Notes under the pieces: model-generated | What the model saw: only the letters and a program-made list of their open reading frames with translations | Databases searched by the model: none | What the model was told of the DNA's origin: nothing | Shown here: piece by piece, positions 33,230-44,845 of the stretch | Layout: every line of letters begins with the position of its first letter | How positions within the stretch are numbered: the stretch's first letter is position 1 | Position numbers and translations under genes: made by a program | Assembly (NCBI GenBank): GCA_015680685.1 | Contig: MNCI01011145.1 | Span: forward strand, 436,169-500,168 | Direction of reading: 5' to 3' | DNA: 64,000 nt | Source of the DNA: Gnetum montanum | Taxonomy: Eukaryota > Streptophyta > Gnetopsida > Gnetales > Gnetaceae

Positions 33230-33640
33230 TGGAAACACCCATTCTACAAGCTCCTGATTGGTCCAAACCATTCCATATAATTACTGACACATCCAACTAT
33301 GCTTTAGGAGCCATACTTACATAGTTACATGGCCAAAAATGTCCTTATTACATCCACTGTGCAAGTAGCAGTATTGCTAGTGCACAACTTAACTACACTA
33401 CAATAGAGAAAGAGTTAGTGGCTATGGTGTTTTCACTAGAAAAATTTAGGTACTATATATTGGGTTATAAGGTACTTTACATATGGATCATAGTGTAATA
33501 TGATTCCTAATGAATAAACCAACGATGAGCCCTCACATTATACGATGACTTGTAATCTTATAGGAGTTTGATCTTACAATGATTGATCGTAAGGGCATCG
33601 AGAACATAGTTGATGATTATTTATTTCAGTTGTGATGGTA
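33230..33640 (+). pseudogene. RNase H of A2
   Basis: ITDTSNYALGAI (about 33278-33315) carries the first catalytic Asp. QLNYTTIEKELVAMVFSLEK (about 33387-33450) has the conserved Glu region, and a diverged end stands near 33590. RNase H removes element RNA from the RNA:DNA hybrid. Stops and a frameshift near 33470 inactivate it. Confidence 0.85.
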
Positions 33641-33849
33641 CAACAAAGAGTATGAGTATCCAATTTCTAATAATTTCCCTAATGAACTCCTCTTTGCAGG
33701 TGTAGTAACTAATTAATTGACCGTGGAGACAAACTAGTATAGTAGTATTCTCACCTATCTCCTTACACAGCAAACACCACAAGAGTTAGACACTAAAAAG
33801 AAACAATAGTTTCTTCACCGAGCCAAGTATTTTATGGAAATCAATAGGA

Positions 33850-35084
33850 AACTTTATAAAGTGTTTCCCGATGGCTTGGTTTGATAGTATGTTCTTGATA
33901 TAAATCAACTGCAAGTCCTCCAAGACACTCATGAGGGTCCTTGTGGGGGTCATTATGCCGAGAGATGAACAACCATTACAATCCTACTTGTAGGATATTA
34001 TTGGCCTACATTGTTTCAGGATGCCCATTATTTTGTCCAATTTTGTAAGCACTATCAATGTGATGGGGGAATAACTGCTAGAATGGAGGATCCACAACGA
34101 TGGATTCAACCTTTATAACCCTTTAACATATCGGGAATTGATTTTATGGGGCCTATTACACCAATGTCCAATGGAAAAATCTACATTGTTGTTGTTGTTA
34201 ACTACTTTACAAGATGGGTAGAAGCAGCCACTATTAAGGATTGTACATCATCTATAGCTGCACGATTTGTTTAACAACAAATTGTAAATAGGTTTGGCAT
34301 TCCTTGTGCACTTATTTCTGACAATGGCATATATTTTATAGGTGCAACCTTTTGGAAGCTGATGTAATGCTTAGGGGTTGAACACAAACTAACTAAACCA
34401 TACCACCCTCAAGCAAATGGTCAAGCCAAAGTTACCAATACGGAGATTACAAAAATATTGACAAGAACTATTAGCAAGTATAGGTGAGACTGGAGCACCA
34501 AATTAAATGATGCACTTTGGGCATACCAATCCACATGGAAACTCCCTATAGGCTACTCTCCCTATGAGTTAGTATATGGGAAACTTCCAATGCTTCCCAT
34601 TCAAGCAAAACTCTGTACGCTATCTATGGTGTGTGATCTCAACCTTGAGCTTGATCTAGCACAAAAATAATAGTTAATGATCCTTAACTTGCTAGATGAG
34701 AATCGATTATCCATCCTATCATCTAAAAAATTGCACAAGGCCTTCAATAAATAATTTCATGACCTAAAGATTAGAAAACTTAAATATCAACTAGGAGATA
34801 AGGTTCTCTACTAGAATCCCACACATGTTCCATGATGAAAAAAATTTCAAATGCTATGGAAAGGACCTTATGTCATTCATGAAACTTTTCCTTCAAGGGC
34901 CATGATGATTTACAAACCTAAAAGCCTAGACAAGAAACTATTGGCCAACGTCCAACAAACCAAACCTTTCCATGAGCCTAGGACAGCTAGTACCAATGCT
35001 ACCTCTATTGGTGGACAATCAGACTCCCTATTTCAGATTGTCTCCTACCACCTTAGTTGTGGGGGAGACAACCACCAATGCTAA
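33850..35084 (+). pseudogene. Integrase of A2
   Basis: The N-terminal His-His-Cys-Cys zinc region is recognisable (GGHYAER, then FCKHYQCD near 34045, with one Cys changed to Tyr). SGIDFMGPI (about 34132-34158) holds the first catalytic Asp and ISDNG (about 34315-34329) the second. The third catalytic residue, Glu in HPQANGQAE, is Lys here (codon 34428-34430), which alone would abolish activity. The core ends in [20 protein letters not shown]. The C-terminal part runs to 35084 as an open piece (34851-35084, MLWKGPYVIHETFPSRAM). There is no chromodomain. Confidence 0.9.
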
Positions 35085-36932
35085 CCATTCAAGTCCCTTA
35101 GTTCCTTTTGTATTTTTTTTTTGCACATTTTTCAAATTTACTTATTTTTTTTACACCATCATTCATAGTTTTACTATTTCTTTGTTGGATTTACTTTTCT
35201 TCGTCTTACAATAAGTGCTCATGATGGTGGATTGTATTATAATAATTTTGGTTGATAATGTTTGGTCTCTACCTTTGATTTTCAATGTTGATACTAAGAT
35301 ATGGTTCTGTTGATAAAACAGGCAATGAGTCCACACCATCCATTCATCCATTCAACTTTGTGATCTCCCTTGGCTTGGAACTGTACTATCCCTTTTCCTA
35401 AATAAACTTGTTAATGAATTGGTGGCTTCATATTCTTCAAACCAAGGAAGGAATCAATGGTTGAAAAGGGTGTGACTTCAAGGGGATTCAACACACTTGT
35501 GTTGGATATTCTCTTGGGTACTTGGATGCTTTTCATAGGTATTTTGCCATTTCAACATTGACCTACTATCAGGATGCTAAGTGGAAAAAAATAATAAGTC
35601 TTTGCATAGTGTGGTTTTCACACAAAAAAAAAAGCATGGGAATTTAAAGCATAGCCCTTATACATAATAAAGAAATATGGGGCTACAATCACTAGTTATG
35701 GCACTAGAAAGACATGTTACCCATGCTTGAAGGTTCCCTCTAACTAAGGCCCTTTCTTGCTTCTTGCTTCTCCATCTCACTCTACTTGGAATGGTGGTGA
35801 CTCTTTGGGGAAGCATTCTTGTTGCTTCAAGAGTATGGATTGGTCAAGTGTATTGATGCGAGGTCACTAGATGTAGCTAGTTTGATTCTAGATTTGGAAT
35901 GAGTTCTACTCAGCTACCTTAATGATAAAATACACAAGGAACTTTACATAACCTTGATCTTGGGATTCCATTCTATCTTCTCCTCTTCATATTTCTTCCC
36001 ATTTTCCACCTCATTGTTAGTTTTATGATTAGTCTATATTTTGGTTAATGCATTGTTTTTCCTTGGTAAATTCTTGTGGGTAACCTCTTAACCCTTGTTC
36101 CATGTGTCATTCCTAGATCCTATGGACTCTTTGATTTGTTAGGGCATAAAAGGCATAAGCCTACTTTGGGGAGGACCCACTAACATTCCTTTATGGTGCA
36201 ATTGTTAAATTATTTTCCTTGAAAATTTCTTGTAATTAGAAATTTCTCATTTCATCCCCATCCATGACATCCATTTTATTGGCATTGCTGTTGTTATTTT
36301 TTCCATCTTTCTTGTTCCTTCTATTTTTTCCATCTTATTGCTACCAAAGGTTTGCTCTTAGTCGTGGGGGCCCTATCACAAATTCTTCCATTCTACTACT
36401 TGTTTCACCCCTACACCTCAGGTATTCACTAGTAATAAACCTCTAACCTAGTATCTACCATAACCACAACTTAGCCAATGTGCTTTATATTGAGGCAAGG
36501 TATCAACTGCATTGTGGTTTATCTATCCTTGCTAATTTGTGACTATGTTGTGTATGAAAATGGCAATCATACAAACAATGAACTGGGATAGGAGGGAGAA
36601 CTTGGGATGGACTAGAGCTAGAGCATTTACGAAAGGAACAAGTTTGGTCATGTGATTATGAATAAACAACAGAAGGCACCATGTCGGCATTGGCATTAAT
36701 GCACCTCATCTTCTTTTCTCTCACTCTAAGCTGTCAAATAGGAGTCTAGATGTCATTTATGTATAGTATTCACCACCATGGGTATGAACACTAATGTTGT
36801 AATGTGTTGTTAATCCATTCACCAAGCACTTTGATTCTGTCACCTCATTTCACTATTAGTTTCCATTTAGTCAATAATCCCATACCTTCCTAATATTTTG
36901 TAAGGAACTTGAGGATGAGTTTAAATTCAATT
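35085..36932 (+). other. Post-integrase region of A2
   Basis: 1.8 kb between pol and the polypurine tract, shared with A1 and A3. 35228-35480 holds a diverged copy of the small frame seen at 18422-18667 in A1 (VDTKIWF, then VISLGLELYYPF). 36264-36446 holds a hydrophobic frame with FPSFLFLLFFPSYCYQRF, also present in A3. No known protein is recognised; an env-like remnant is possible but unproven. Confidence 0.6.
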
Positions 36933-36941
36933 GTGGGGGTA
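36933..36941 (+). other. Polypurine tract of A2
   Basis: GTGGGGGTA immediately before the 3' LTR start TGATGAACTG. The same sequence, inverted, precedes the A3 and L3 3' LTRs. Confidence 0.8.
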
Positions 36942-37765
36942 TGATGAACTGCAATATTGGGACCACAATATTGCATCCACAATATCGAAGCCTTCCAAGT
37001 GATATTGGGCATCCGATATTAGGACCTACCTTGTTGCCTATAAATAAGAGGTGGGTGCACTTGGTTTGGCAATAGATTAGTTATACCCTTACCCAAAATC
37101 TTGCCTTTTGTCCCTCTTAGAGTTAAAATTATTTTTGTGTGCTCGTAGTAGGAGTCATAAAGTGAACGGATCTTTATTCAAGCATTGTGTACCTAAGCAC
37201 ACCTTGTGTATGGCAATAAAGACAAACATTATGATAAACCTTGTAGCATTCAAAATAGATTAATTAATGTTAATTACTATTACTTAATGCTTTCCTTAGT
37301 TAATTAATGTTCTCTCTCACCCTACAACTCTCTTAAGTAAGCACACTCAGTACGACCACTTCGAGCATGTGTGTAACACATGGAAACCCAGTAACAATTA
37401 GCATTTGGTAATCTTAGTAGTATTGCACTGGTTCAAGATGTGTATGGAAAGTAAGAATGGATGTTGGTGTTAGGGCTAGTTAAAGTATAGTTGAGTAGTT
37501 AAATTAAATTAGTTACTTAGTTATCTCTCTCTCCTCCCTTTGTAGCACTAGGACATAAAAACATAAAAAACTATAAAAATCATGTACCTCAAGTTTACTT
37601 AACCATACAATTGTGCTATAGAAGTAAGCTTGGGAAGACAATTCTTGACTAACCCATCCTTGTTCCGCAAAGGCGCATAAGCACTTAGTCCTTGGAATTC
37701 GACCGGATCATGTGTGAACGCTTGTATTCGTATGGTTGAATGTAGGGCTACCTCACCACTCATCA
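36942..37765 (+). repeat. 3' LTR of A2 (824 bp)
   Basis: It starts TGATGAACTG, carries GATATC-like sites at 36953, 36967, 36981, 37001 and 37015, and a TATAAATAAGAGG box near 37040. It ends CACTCATCA at 37765 followed by AGTAA. It is the best complete plus-strand copy of the family LTR in the window. Confidence 0.93.
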
Positions 37766-38649
37766 AGTAATTCAACACTTAATCACTTTTGATCCCATCA
37801 TCTCCTAACACAATTCAAATCCCACCCTCTATAGTCCAATTGATGATCTTTCAATGCATGTCATCAATAACTTGAGAATCAAGGATTTCAATAGTCTCCA
37901 TCAAATCACTAACATCATTGCTTATCTCACATCATTATCATCTTACATCCTAGTATTACTAAAAATATTTTTTAGTAGCAAAGGAATTAATTTTAACATT
38001 AATTATAGTAGCAACATGAGGGTCTACAACATTATCTTCCCTCATCATTAGGACACCTGTATCTAATTCATCATTAGCAACATCAATTTTGTAAGTATAA
38101 TTTATTTTCCTTTTATCATAGTTGGTATTCTTGATACCTTATTTTTCTTATTCCCATTTCTCTAAGAAAATTCTTATTTTCCTCTATTTTTTTTACATTT
38201 GATAGTTATATTTACATTTTAGTTTATTTATTTCTATTTAGTAAAGTGAAGGGATCAACCCATCTTTGCTTGACATTGCTAGCATTGTTTTTATTCTCTA
38301 AAATTTATCATTTTCATCATATTTTTATCATTTGTATAATTCTCATTATTTTTTCATTTATATCATTTTATTTTTCATCATGTTTTATCATTTTTATCAC
38401 TCTTATCATTTTTCATCACTATCATCATTGCATTTTCATTTTATCAATTTTTAATTTTTATCCCTACATCACACTTGAATTTTCTTATTTTCATTGCATA
38501 TTTCCACATTGCATAATCTTTTTGATTCTATATTCAATTTTAAGAAGTATAGTACCAATTTATCAATGTTTCCAATTGTTAATCAAAATGAAAATTTGAT
38601 CATTTATAGAGATGAGCTAGATTGATCTCCCTAGTGAGTTATGAGGTTG
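37766..38649. other. Host flank right of A2, with TTTATCAT low-complexity tract
   Basis: AT-rich, with no assignable gene. 38295-38470 is a run of TTTATCAT/TTTTCATC-type units that yields an artificial Phe/Ile/His-rich open frame (38246-38599). A few frames near 37850-38050 look protein-like but match nothing I know. Confidence 0.5.
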
Positions 38650-38961
38650 CACACGTTGTCCTCATGGAATAATTTTGTCACAACACTACAAAAGGGGAGA
38701 GAGCATAGAGGAGTACAATCATGACCCATCCCTTCATAAGAAAGAAGTCTATATTTGTGATTACAAGGAAGAAGAGGCATCACTTAATGATATTGTTTCA
38801 CAAAATACTTTTTGAATGCATAAATCAATCACTAAGATAGTAGATAAGATAGAAAAAATGTTGGATTTCTTCAATGAAAATTGTAAATCCGTATTGATAA
38901 TCATAAAGGAGCAATCACAATAGACTAGAGTTGGAGACTAAGACAGGAAAAAGAAAAAGAA
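38650..38961 (+). pseudogene. gag of element D, left piece
   Basis: It matches the gag helical region of A1/A2: YNHDPSLHKKEVYICDYKEE, then ASLNDIVSQNTF, KSITKIVDKIEKMLDFFNEN and IIIKEQSQ, ending in a Lys run where B2 is inserted. Stops are present. The upstream gag core is missing. Confidence 0.75.
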
Positions 38962-39305
38962 TGTGACATCCCATCCCTAGATGTCATGCCAAATGTCAAA
39001 TATACGTTATATTAGACATTATGCATAAGAGGACACTATACCAAATGTCAAATATATGTAACATTCAACATTATATGTAAAGGAAATAAAAAGGAAAATG
39101 CAAAAAGAGAAAGAAAAAAAATGCTTTATTAATATGGAATAGAGTATTTGGATCATGATCTAAGAGTATTTCTTGGGATTTTCTTCCTTCAACATCTATC
39201 CCTTAGAGGCAATCCAGAATTGCCACCATGGTTAGGCCTACAACCTAGCCAGATGGGATGGCCAGTCCACTTCTTCTCCTACCTCACCCAGCTCCTATGA
39301 CTGTC
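38962..39305 (-). repeat. Truncated 3' LTR of B2
   Basis: It begins TGTGACATCCCATCCC, the complement of the LTR end, and matches the B1 LTR up to about 39305. There it passes directly into exonuclease sequence, so roughly 225 bp of LTR and the adjoining internal end are deleted. Confidence 0.9.
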
Positions 39306-40165
39306 TTGAATTTCAAAATTTGATTTATCTATTGAAGATTCAAAATAAGTAAAATATGCACTGGCCAATTAAATTTCATGTTGAATTAATGGAAACATCT
39401 TCTTCAAATCAGATTCATCTTCCAAGGATTCTTTTACACATCCATATTTTAAGAATTGATAAACACTACTTCCAACTTTTGCATTGATGTCTCCACAAAG
39501 AATAAATGGAACTAGATTAGTATAACTTAGGAATAACTTATTCTTCAAACTTTCCTATATTTTCTTAATTAAGTATGCTTCTTAATATAGTCTAACATCT
39601 AAATATGTTGATTTGGCAATTAAATGTTTGTTGACTATACATACACATATTTCTTATAGATGACTTTTAGAATTATTGCCAAGGCTTTCTGATTTTTCCA
39701 AAATCCTGATTGTTATTTCTTTTCCATTATTTGAATTTTTGGAATTTCAAAACTCATATTTTCTAAACTCCATTCAAATCTTTATACAAATTCAAAATTG
39801 GCTTCTTTATAAAAGATTATGTAGCCATCCATGTTGTGATTTCTATAATAGGCTAGTTTGTATGGCTCAAAAGAAGAACTTCCACAAGAATCCTCTTTGC
39901 TTATAAATACCTCTATATCCCATCATTTCTATGTATGGTTGAAATTGGTATAGAAATTCCCATGGAAAGACTTCTCATAGGCATGAAACATCATCATCCA
40001 AATCTTGTAGCTCTATTAAGATGCATGGGTATTGATGCTCATGCCAATCCAAGGCCCATGGGAGACAACGAATATTGTTTCTCACTCACTAAGGATCTTG
40101 CAAGCATGTTTTATATTGCAACTTTCATTCTAATTCTTGGATTGTCTTCTTAATCATTTCTCTTC
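39306..40165 (-). pseudogene. Captured CCR4-type exonuclease in B2, more decayed
   Basis: It is the reverse-strand counterpart of 25180-26060 in B1: the start 'ENPRIRMKVA', LARSLVSEKQYS, an MGLGLA block after a frameshift, MGISIPISTIHR, then further down CGDINAKVGS (the GDFN motif with Phe to Ile, near 39482-39500) and KYGCVKESLEDES. Frameshifts and stops are more frequent than in B1, and the C-terminal third with the LDY and SDH motifs has been deleted. In places B2 keeps codons that are stops in B1 (for example EKQY instead of EKQ-stop), so the two copies decayed independently from a common ancestor. Confidence 0.8.
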
Positions 40166-40850
40166 ATGGGTATCATACACCTTATAGAAATAATATTTTG
40201 AGTCTCCATGTTGTTTTGTCATATGTTTTGATTGTAAGAAAAATTGATATATATATATATTTTCTTGATTGTTGAAGATTGTTCTATTTCATCAATTGAT
40301 TCTTCAACTAATTTTGGTAATATTTAACTACATTATCTAATTCTTAATAGTCTTTTTACCCCACTTAAGAAAGCCAGCTTTGGTAGGGTAACTAATGACA
40401 TGCCATACAGATCTTAATACTATCTACAAAGGCTAAGCACTAAATCTAAAGGTCCTAAAGGTTAAATTCATTAGTCCTAATATGGCATGATTAGTTATCC
40501 TTATGTTGTCAACTTTTAAGGCATAGTTTCATAATATCATCAAATTATTAGGTACACAGATGATAAATCTAACCTTACCATTGAGTTTAGAAGGGTGAAA
40601 AATGTATGAAGTGACTATTCATATGTTGAAAATGGACATTGTATGCTTGAGTTATGGTAAAATTAAACTTTTGAGGGTCTCTAGGAACTATATCAAGAAG
40701 GGGATAAAAAATAATTTTCTGGGCTTCTTGGGATAGATCTGACTTTAACATTATGTCCAAAAAGGTGAAATTTGTAGGAAAATACTCTTCATTTGAGAAG
40801 AAAGGCTTTCAAAGTCAAAATTTATGCCTTTTGGAGTCTAGAAGGTTTTG
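40166..40850 (-). other. B2 spacer between exonuclease frame and 5S segment
   Basis: It matches 24463-25147 of B1 on the opposite strand, for example the 'taatatcatcaaattattaggta' region near 40530. Contains a TA microsatellite (40243-40260). No gene; the open plus-strand frames here are chance. Confidence 0.6.
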
Positions 40851-40938
40851 GCACAAAACACAAGACTTTTCAAGAGGTCACCCATTCCAGTACTACTTCT
40901 TGGTGAGTGCACTTAATTACAGAATTCTTATCTCCCAT
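40851..40938 (-). other. 5S rRNA-derived segment in B2
   Basis: Read on the minus strand it gives 'aagaattctgtaattaag', then a box A-like block, AGTAGTACTGGAATGGGTGA and a CCTCTTGAAAAGTC end, aligned with the same part of 5S rRNA as in B1. It extends a little further toward the 5S 5' half than the B1 copy. Box C has one substitution (GGATGGGTGAC to GAATGGGTGAC). Confidence 0.82.
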
Positions 40939-41109
40939 GCTATCAAGGGACCTAATTGATTTTTTTTTTCAAATTTATTTCCATGCATTCTTAATTTTAA
41001 ACTAACTATTCAAAGACAATAATTTTAAATTTTTAGTTAGCTAATGAAAATTTTAAAATTTTTGTTAGTTATCAAAAAATTTCAAATTTATTTTTGTTTG
41101 ACAAAAAAA

Positions 41110-41835
41110 ATTCTTCTGTCAGCAAAGGTAGGGGTAGTTGCTAGAAAGGGATGATGGTGAGGTAGTGGATGTGACCAAAAGTAATGGTAGGAAAAGTAGT
41201 GAATGCACACGAAGGTAGCATGGTAGTGGTGGTGAGTGTCGATGGTAGTGGCCACAAAGGTTGCTAGGGAAGGGATGGCCAGCTATGCTAAGAGGATTTT
41301 CCTAGTGCATGACCCTTCCTAGGGCTCATGCAACCATTCACAAGACTCATGTGGCCCTCCTTAAGGCTTTCATGGCCCTCACCAGAGCCTATACAACCCT
41401 CCTTAGGGCCTATGCAGCCTTTCCAACGAATTTTGCATCCCAAAATGGGATCATCATGGTCCTTCACAAGGCTAGCATGGCCCATGCAAGGGTTGTGCAT
41501 CCTAGATGATGCCTATACATTCCAATGCTAGAGGACATCAGAGGTGGTGGTGATTGATGATTGATAACTTCATTGGCACTTGTGGAGCATTGGGAATGGT
41601 AGTGATCAATGGCTTCATCAATGCCCATAAAGTGCTAGAGTTGATGATGATCTATGGTACTGATAGTGTTCATGGAGTGTCAGAGGTGGTGATGATTTGT
41701 GGTGCCATCAATATCTATGGAGAGTCAAAGGTAATGATGAGTTGTAGCATCGTCAGTGTCCATAGAGCACCAGAGGTGGTAGTGATCTGTAGTGCCATCG
41801 ATGTCCATGGGGAATCAGAGGTGGTGGTGTAGAAG
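41110..41835 (-). repeat. Minisatellites in B2 (21-bp and ~51-bp units)
   Basis: A GGTAGTGG-rich stretch (41130-41260) is followed by about 21-bp units (41320-41420, 'gcctatgcarccctccttag' type) and then about six units of ~40-55 bp containing GATCTGTGGTGCCATC and TCCATGGAGAGTCAGAG (41555-41830). They correspond in position to 23640-24215 of B1 but with different unit expansion. Overlapping open frames on both strands here (for example 41309-41509) are by-products of the repeat. Confidence 0.7.
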
Positions 41836-42986
41836 GGGACATAGGATAGCAAATAGAGTAGAAGGAAGTGGGAACAGAAGGTTGCGTGGTAGAGGGTAGA
41901 CATGGTGGGATGTGTAGGAGGATGTCGCAGAGTAGTTGATATCATCCTGTGATGATGGGTGGCAGAAGTAAAGGGTTGTTTGTGACCACCTAGTCGATCA
42001 TGACATAATGTTGGTAGGCCAATGTTGCTATTGACAAGGCTAGTGCAACATTGATAGGTTAATGCTACCACTAGTGGGCTAGTGCTACTATTGGTAGACA
42101 CAGTAGTCCCCATGCTACAACATAGGGTAGCCATATGCCCTAGCCATAAGGTTAGGGCCTAAGGTCCTTGAAAATAATATTTTTTTTAAAAATAAGATTA
42201 ATAATAATAGAAATTAGATTCAAGGTCAAACATCCCCATGACCTCTCAATTCTCTCCCCTTATTTTTTTAAATAATAATTTAATGATTTAATATTATTTT
42301 TATGCATACAACCAGAAAATTAAAATGGCAATATCTTGCAAACTGTAAGTCAGATCGAGATGAAATTTATGGCATTGGAATCATCTTGATGAGTACTATA
42401 CATTGAAAATAGTCTTAGGTTTTAAAAATGAAGTTGAAATTTTATCAATTAAAAGGACCAAAATATCCTATTTTGTTGAACTAACATTTGTAGGCTAAAA
42501 TATGGTAACTTAAGGGCTTCTAGATTACTTGGATAATGAGTTTTAATAAAGAAAAAAATTAATTCAGGTCATTGTTACTAAAATTTTGGAAGAAAATTAA
42601 TAATTACATTTATCAATTAATATTTATAGTATTAAGATGGGTAAAATTTACTTGGACTAGTGTGTTCTTGTCTTACCAACATCTCTTACAATTGATGTAC
42701 AATTGATGAATCTTTATGAGGCATAATAAGATCTTTATTAGTCAATGATATTCATGAAATAATTTTGTTGGTTGATGGGATTTACATCTTTTGTAGATGT
42801 TTTATTCAATGTTCATGAAGTTAAATGGAAAGGTATCTTCTGGCTTATATAGATCATTTTGGACATGTGGTGTAAAAGATGACAGTTCATGAATCTATTT
42901 GGGTCATGGCTTCATGGTTCATCTTTGAATTGTAGTCAGCCCATGATTCTAAATGGTCCTTAGATCATGGTTTTTTTTATACCAAT
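41836..42986 (-). other. B2 leader region
   Basis: Diverged counterpart of 22452-23640 of B1, with the same 'gtcttaggttttaaaaatgaagttgaaa'-like and 'accatgaagccatgacc' blocks on the minus strand. The primer site next to the LTR (42975-42986) is badly mutated. No gene. Confidence 0.55.
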
Positions 42987-43560
42987 TATGACATCCCATC
43001 CCTAGATGTCATGGAAAACATTGAATATATGTTATATTAGATATTATGTGTAAGAAGAAAATATACCAAACATCAAATATATATAACATTCAACATTATA
43101 TATAAAGGAAATAATAAGAAAAATATAGAAAGAGAAATATGAGAATTCTTTATTAATATGGAATAGAGGATCTAGATCATGCTCTAAGAGTGTTCCTTGG
43201 GGTTTTCTTCCTTTAGCATTTATCCCTTAGAGGTAATCCAGCACTACCACCATGGTTAGGCCTACAACTTGAACAGAAGGGATGGCCAGTCCACTTTCTA
43301 TCCTGCTTCACCTAGCTCATATGACTTTCCTGTATTGGCTACATCACTTCATGCTGGCATGGCATCTAAGCTTGTGTATAAATACCTTAGGTCAAATCCC
43401 CAAAGGTTACCTCAAGAGACATGTTGATTATTACAACATGCCCTTTTAGGTCTTAATTACAACTTCCCTTTCAGGCCTTGTTATGATAATACTAATACTT
43501 ATTATGAAGAGGTACCATCTTCTTTATGCAGTAGCATCATTTGGGAATGGGGACATTACA
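42987..43560 (-). repeat. 5' LTR of B2 (574 bp)
   Basis: Full-length reverse-strand copy of the B LTR ending in GGGAATGGGGACATTACA at 43560, followed by AAGAA. Confidence 0.93.
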
Positions 43561-44450
43561 AAGAATAAAGAATTATATAAGGACACTTACTGGAAAAATG
43601 AAAAACTTGCAACAATAGAGGAGGTTCTGAATTTGAACTCTAAGAAAACTAATGAATGTAACATCTATTAGTATAAAGATCCAAAGGACTGCTACTCATT
43701 AGTGTTACATCTCCAAGAATTTGTGTCTTATTCAAAAAATCCCAAGTTCATGGAGAAGTAATTGCCTAGAAGATTATCTTACCCACATGACAATTATAGG
43801 TATCTTTATAAACAAGAGTATTACTATCCAAGTGGGATTCATCCTTAACTTTAAGAGAATTACCAGTAGTAGTGGCATACCTATAGACAACCTAATCCTT
43901 ATGGATATTATGTCCAAGAATTTGTTTTTCCAAGTGATCCTACAACTCATACTCTCTCACATTATTATTAGTATCTAGAGTATCATAGGTTTATGATTAC
44001 ATGTGTTAAATCACCCTCATATGCTTCTAATTATCATTCCTCTCAATAGCATGCACCAAGTCCATTATCAATTATTTCACTACCTATGCAAGATAAGTTT
44101 CCACCATAAGCATATTAAAAGAATGTCATCCACGTTGTTGATACCTAGTGAAATAACAATGCTAGTAGCTTAGAATGTAAGCCTTAGAATGTTATTTTTT
44201 TAGATTACATCTCATGTCTATGAAGGAAGCTAATAGATCTATTATTCCATGTGATCTAGTATAGGAACCATGGTTGTAATTCAACAAACCATTCCACTAC
44301 TTCTACATTTCTTACATAAGCTAAAAATTTTCATTACTAAAGAGTCAAATGTTAGAATGGTCATGCTTACACATGGCATAACTAATTAGAAAAAATAAGG
44401 TCTTATTTCCAAAAAAAAACATAAATTTAAGATGTCTCTTAATCTATTTA
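43561..44450 (+). pseudogene. gag of element D, right piece
   Basis: It continues D gag after B2: EEVLNLNSKKTNECNIY corresponds to the EEVVDSDID...CEICQY block of A1 with one Cys kept, then DPKDCYSLVLHLQEF, a RRLSYPHDNYR stretch and NPYGYYVQEFVFPSDPTTHT (matching the Pro/Gln/Tyr tract of A1 and A2). Stops break it. Confidence 0.75.
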
Positions 44451-44451
44451 T

Positions 44452-44845
44452 AGGTTAAAGGAAATCCACATTGCAAGGCTCTATTAGACTCAAGCTTAGG
44501 CATGAATTTGATTTCTCATGAAATGTACAAGTCCTAGAACCTACCTCTAATGAGAAATAACAATATAAGATTGAAGTTTGTAAACTAATCTATCACCATT
44601 ATCTTGAGATGTGTAGATGATATGATGACCATCATTAATAGGTGGTCTTATCCTTTAAATTTACTTATCCTTCATGTGAAGAACAATAAGGATAAATTTC
44701 CAATAATAATGGGAAGATCATTGTTTATCACCATTCATGCTAAGTTGAAAATTTAAGCCTTCTTCTTGAAATCTACTAAGGAGATTGTGCATGACATGAT
44801 ATAGAGACATATAATTTCATGCATTACATACAATGATACAGGTGC
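44452..44845 (+). pseudogene. Aspartic protease of element D
   Basis: GNPHCKALLDSSLGMNLISH shows the active-site region with Asp-Ser-Ser for Asp-Ser-Gly, then SITIILRCVDDMMTII, RWSYPLNLLILHVKNN and KFPIIMGRSL. It is collinear with A1 protease but more diverged; several stops. Confidence 0.78.

Larger units (their letters stand above)
28375..37765 (+). mobile_element. Ty3/gypsy copy A2, nearly full length with aberrant 5' end
   Basis: A2 contains gag, protease, reverse transcriptase, RNase H, integrase, a post-pol region, polypurine tract and a full 3' LTR (824 bp). AGTAA flanks both ends exactly (28370-28374 and 37766-37770). The 5' end is not a normal LTR: it is an inverted copy of the last ~218 bp of the LTR, followed by the last ~98 bp in normal orientation and then the primer site. 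All genes carry stops, and integrase has a catalytic substitution. There is no chromodomain. With the Asp primer and FMDDF reverse transcriptase, an Athila/Tat-like branch is likely. Confidence 0.93.
38962..43560 (-). mobile_element. LTR element B2, second copy of the B family
   Basis: Minus-strand element between exact 5-bp duplications AAGAA (38957-38961 and 43561-43565), inserted in gag of D. The 5' LTR (right, 42987-43560) is complete. The 3' LTR (left, 38962 to about 39305) is truncated by a deletion that also removed the last part of the exonuclease frame. Between them lie, in B1 order, leader, minisatellites, 5S-derived segment, spacer and exonuclease frame. No gag or pol. Confidence 0.93.

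Noticed and set aside
38246-38599. 117-codon Phe/Ile/His-rich open frame
   Set aside because: It comes from a TTTATCAT low-complexity tract; there is no complexity, motif or start context.
41309-41531. Overlapping open frames with 7-residue repeats
   Set aside because: They lie in the 21-bp minisatellite of B2, where a unit divisible by three opens frames on both strands, and B1 has no counterpart.
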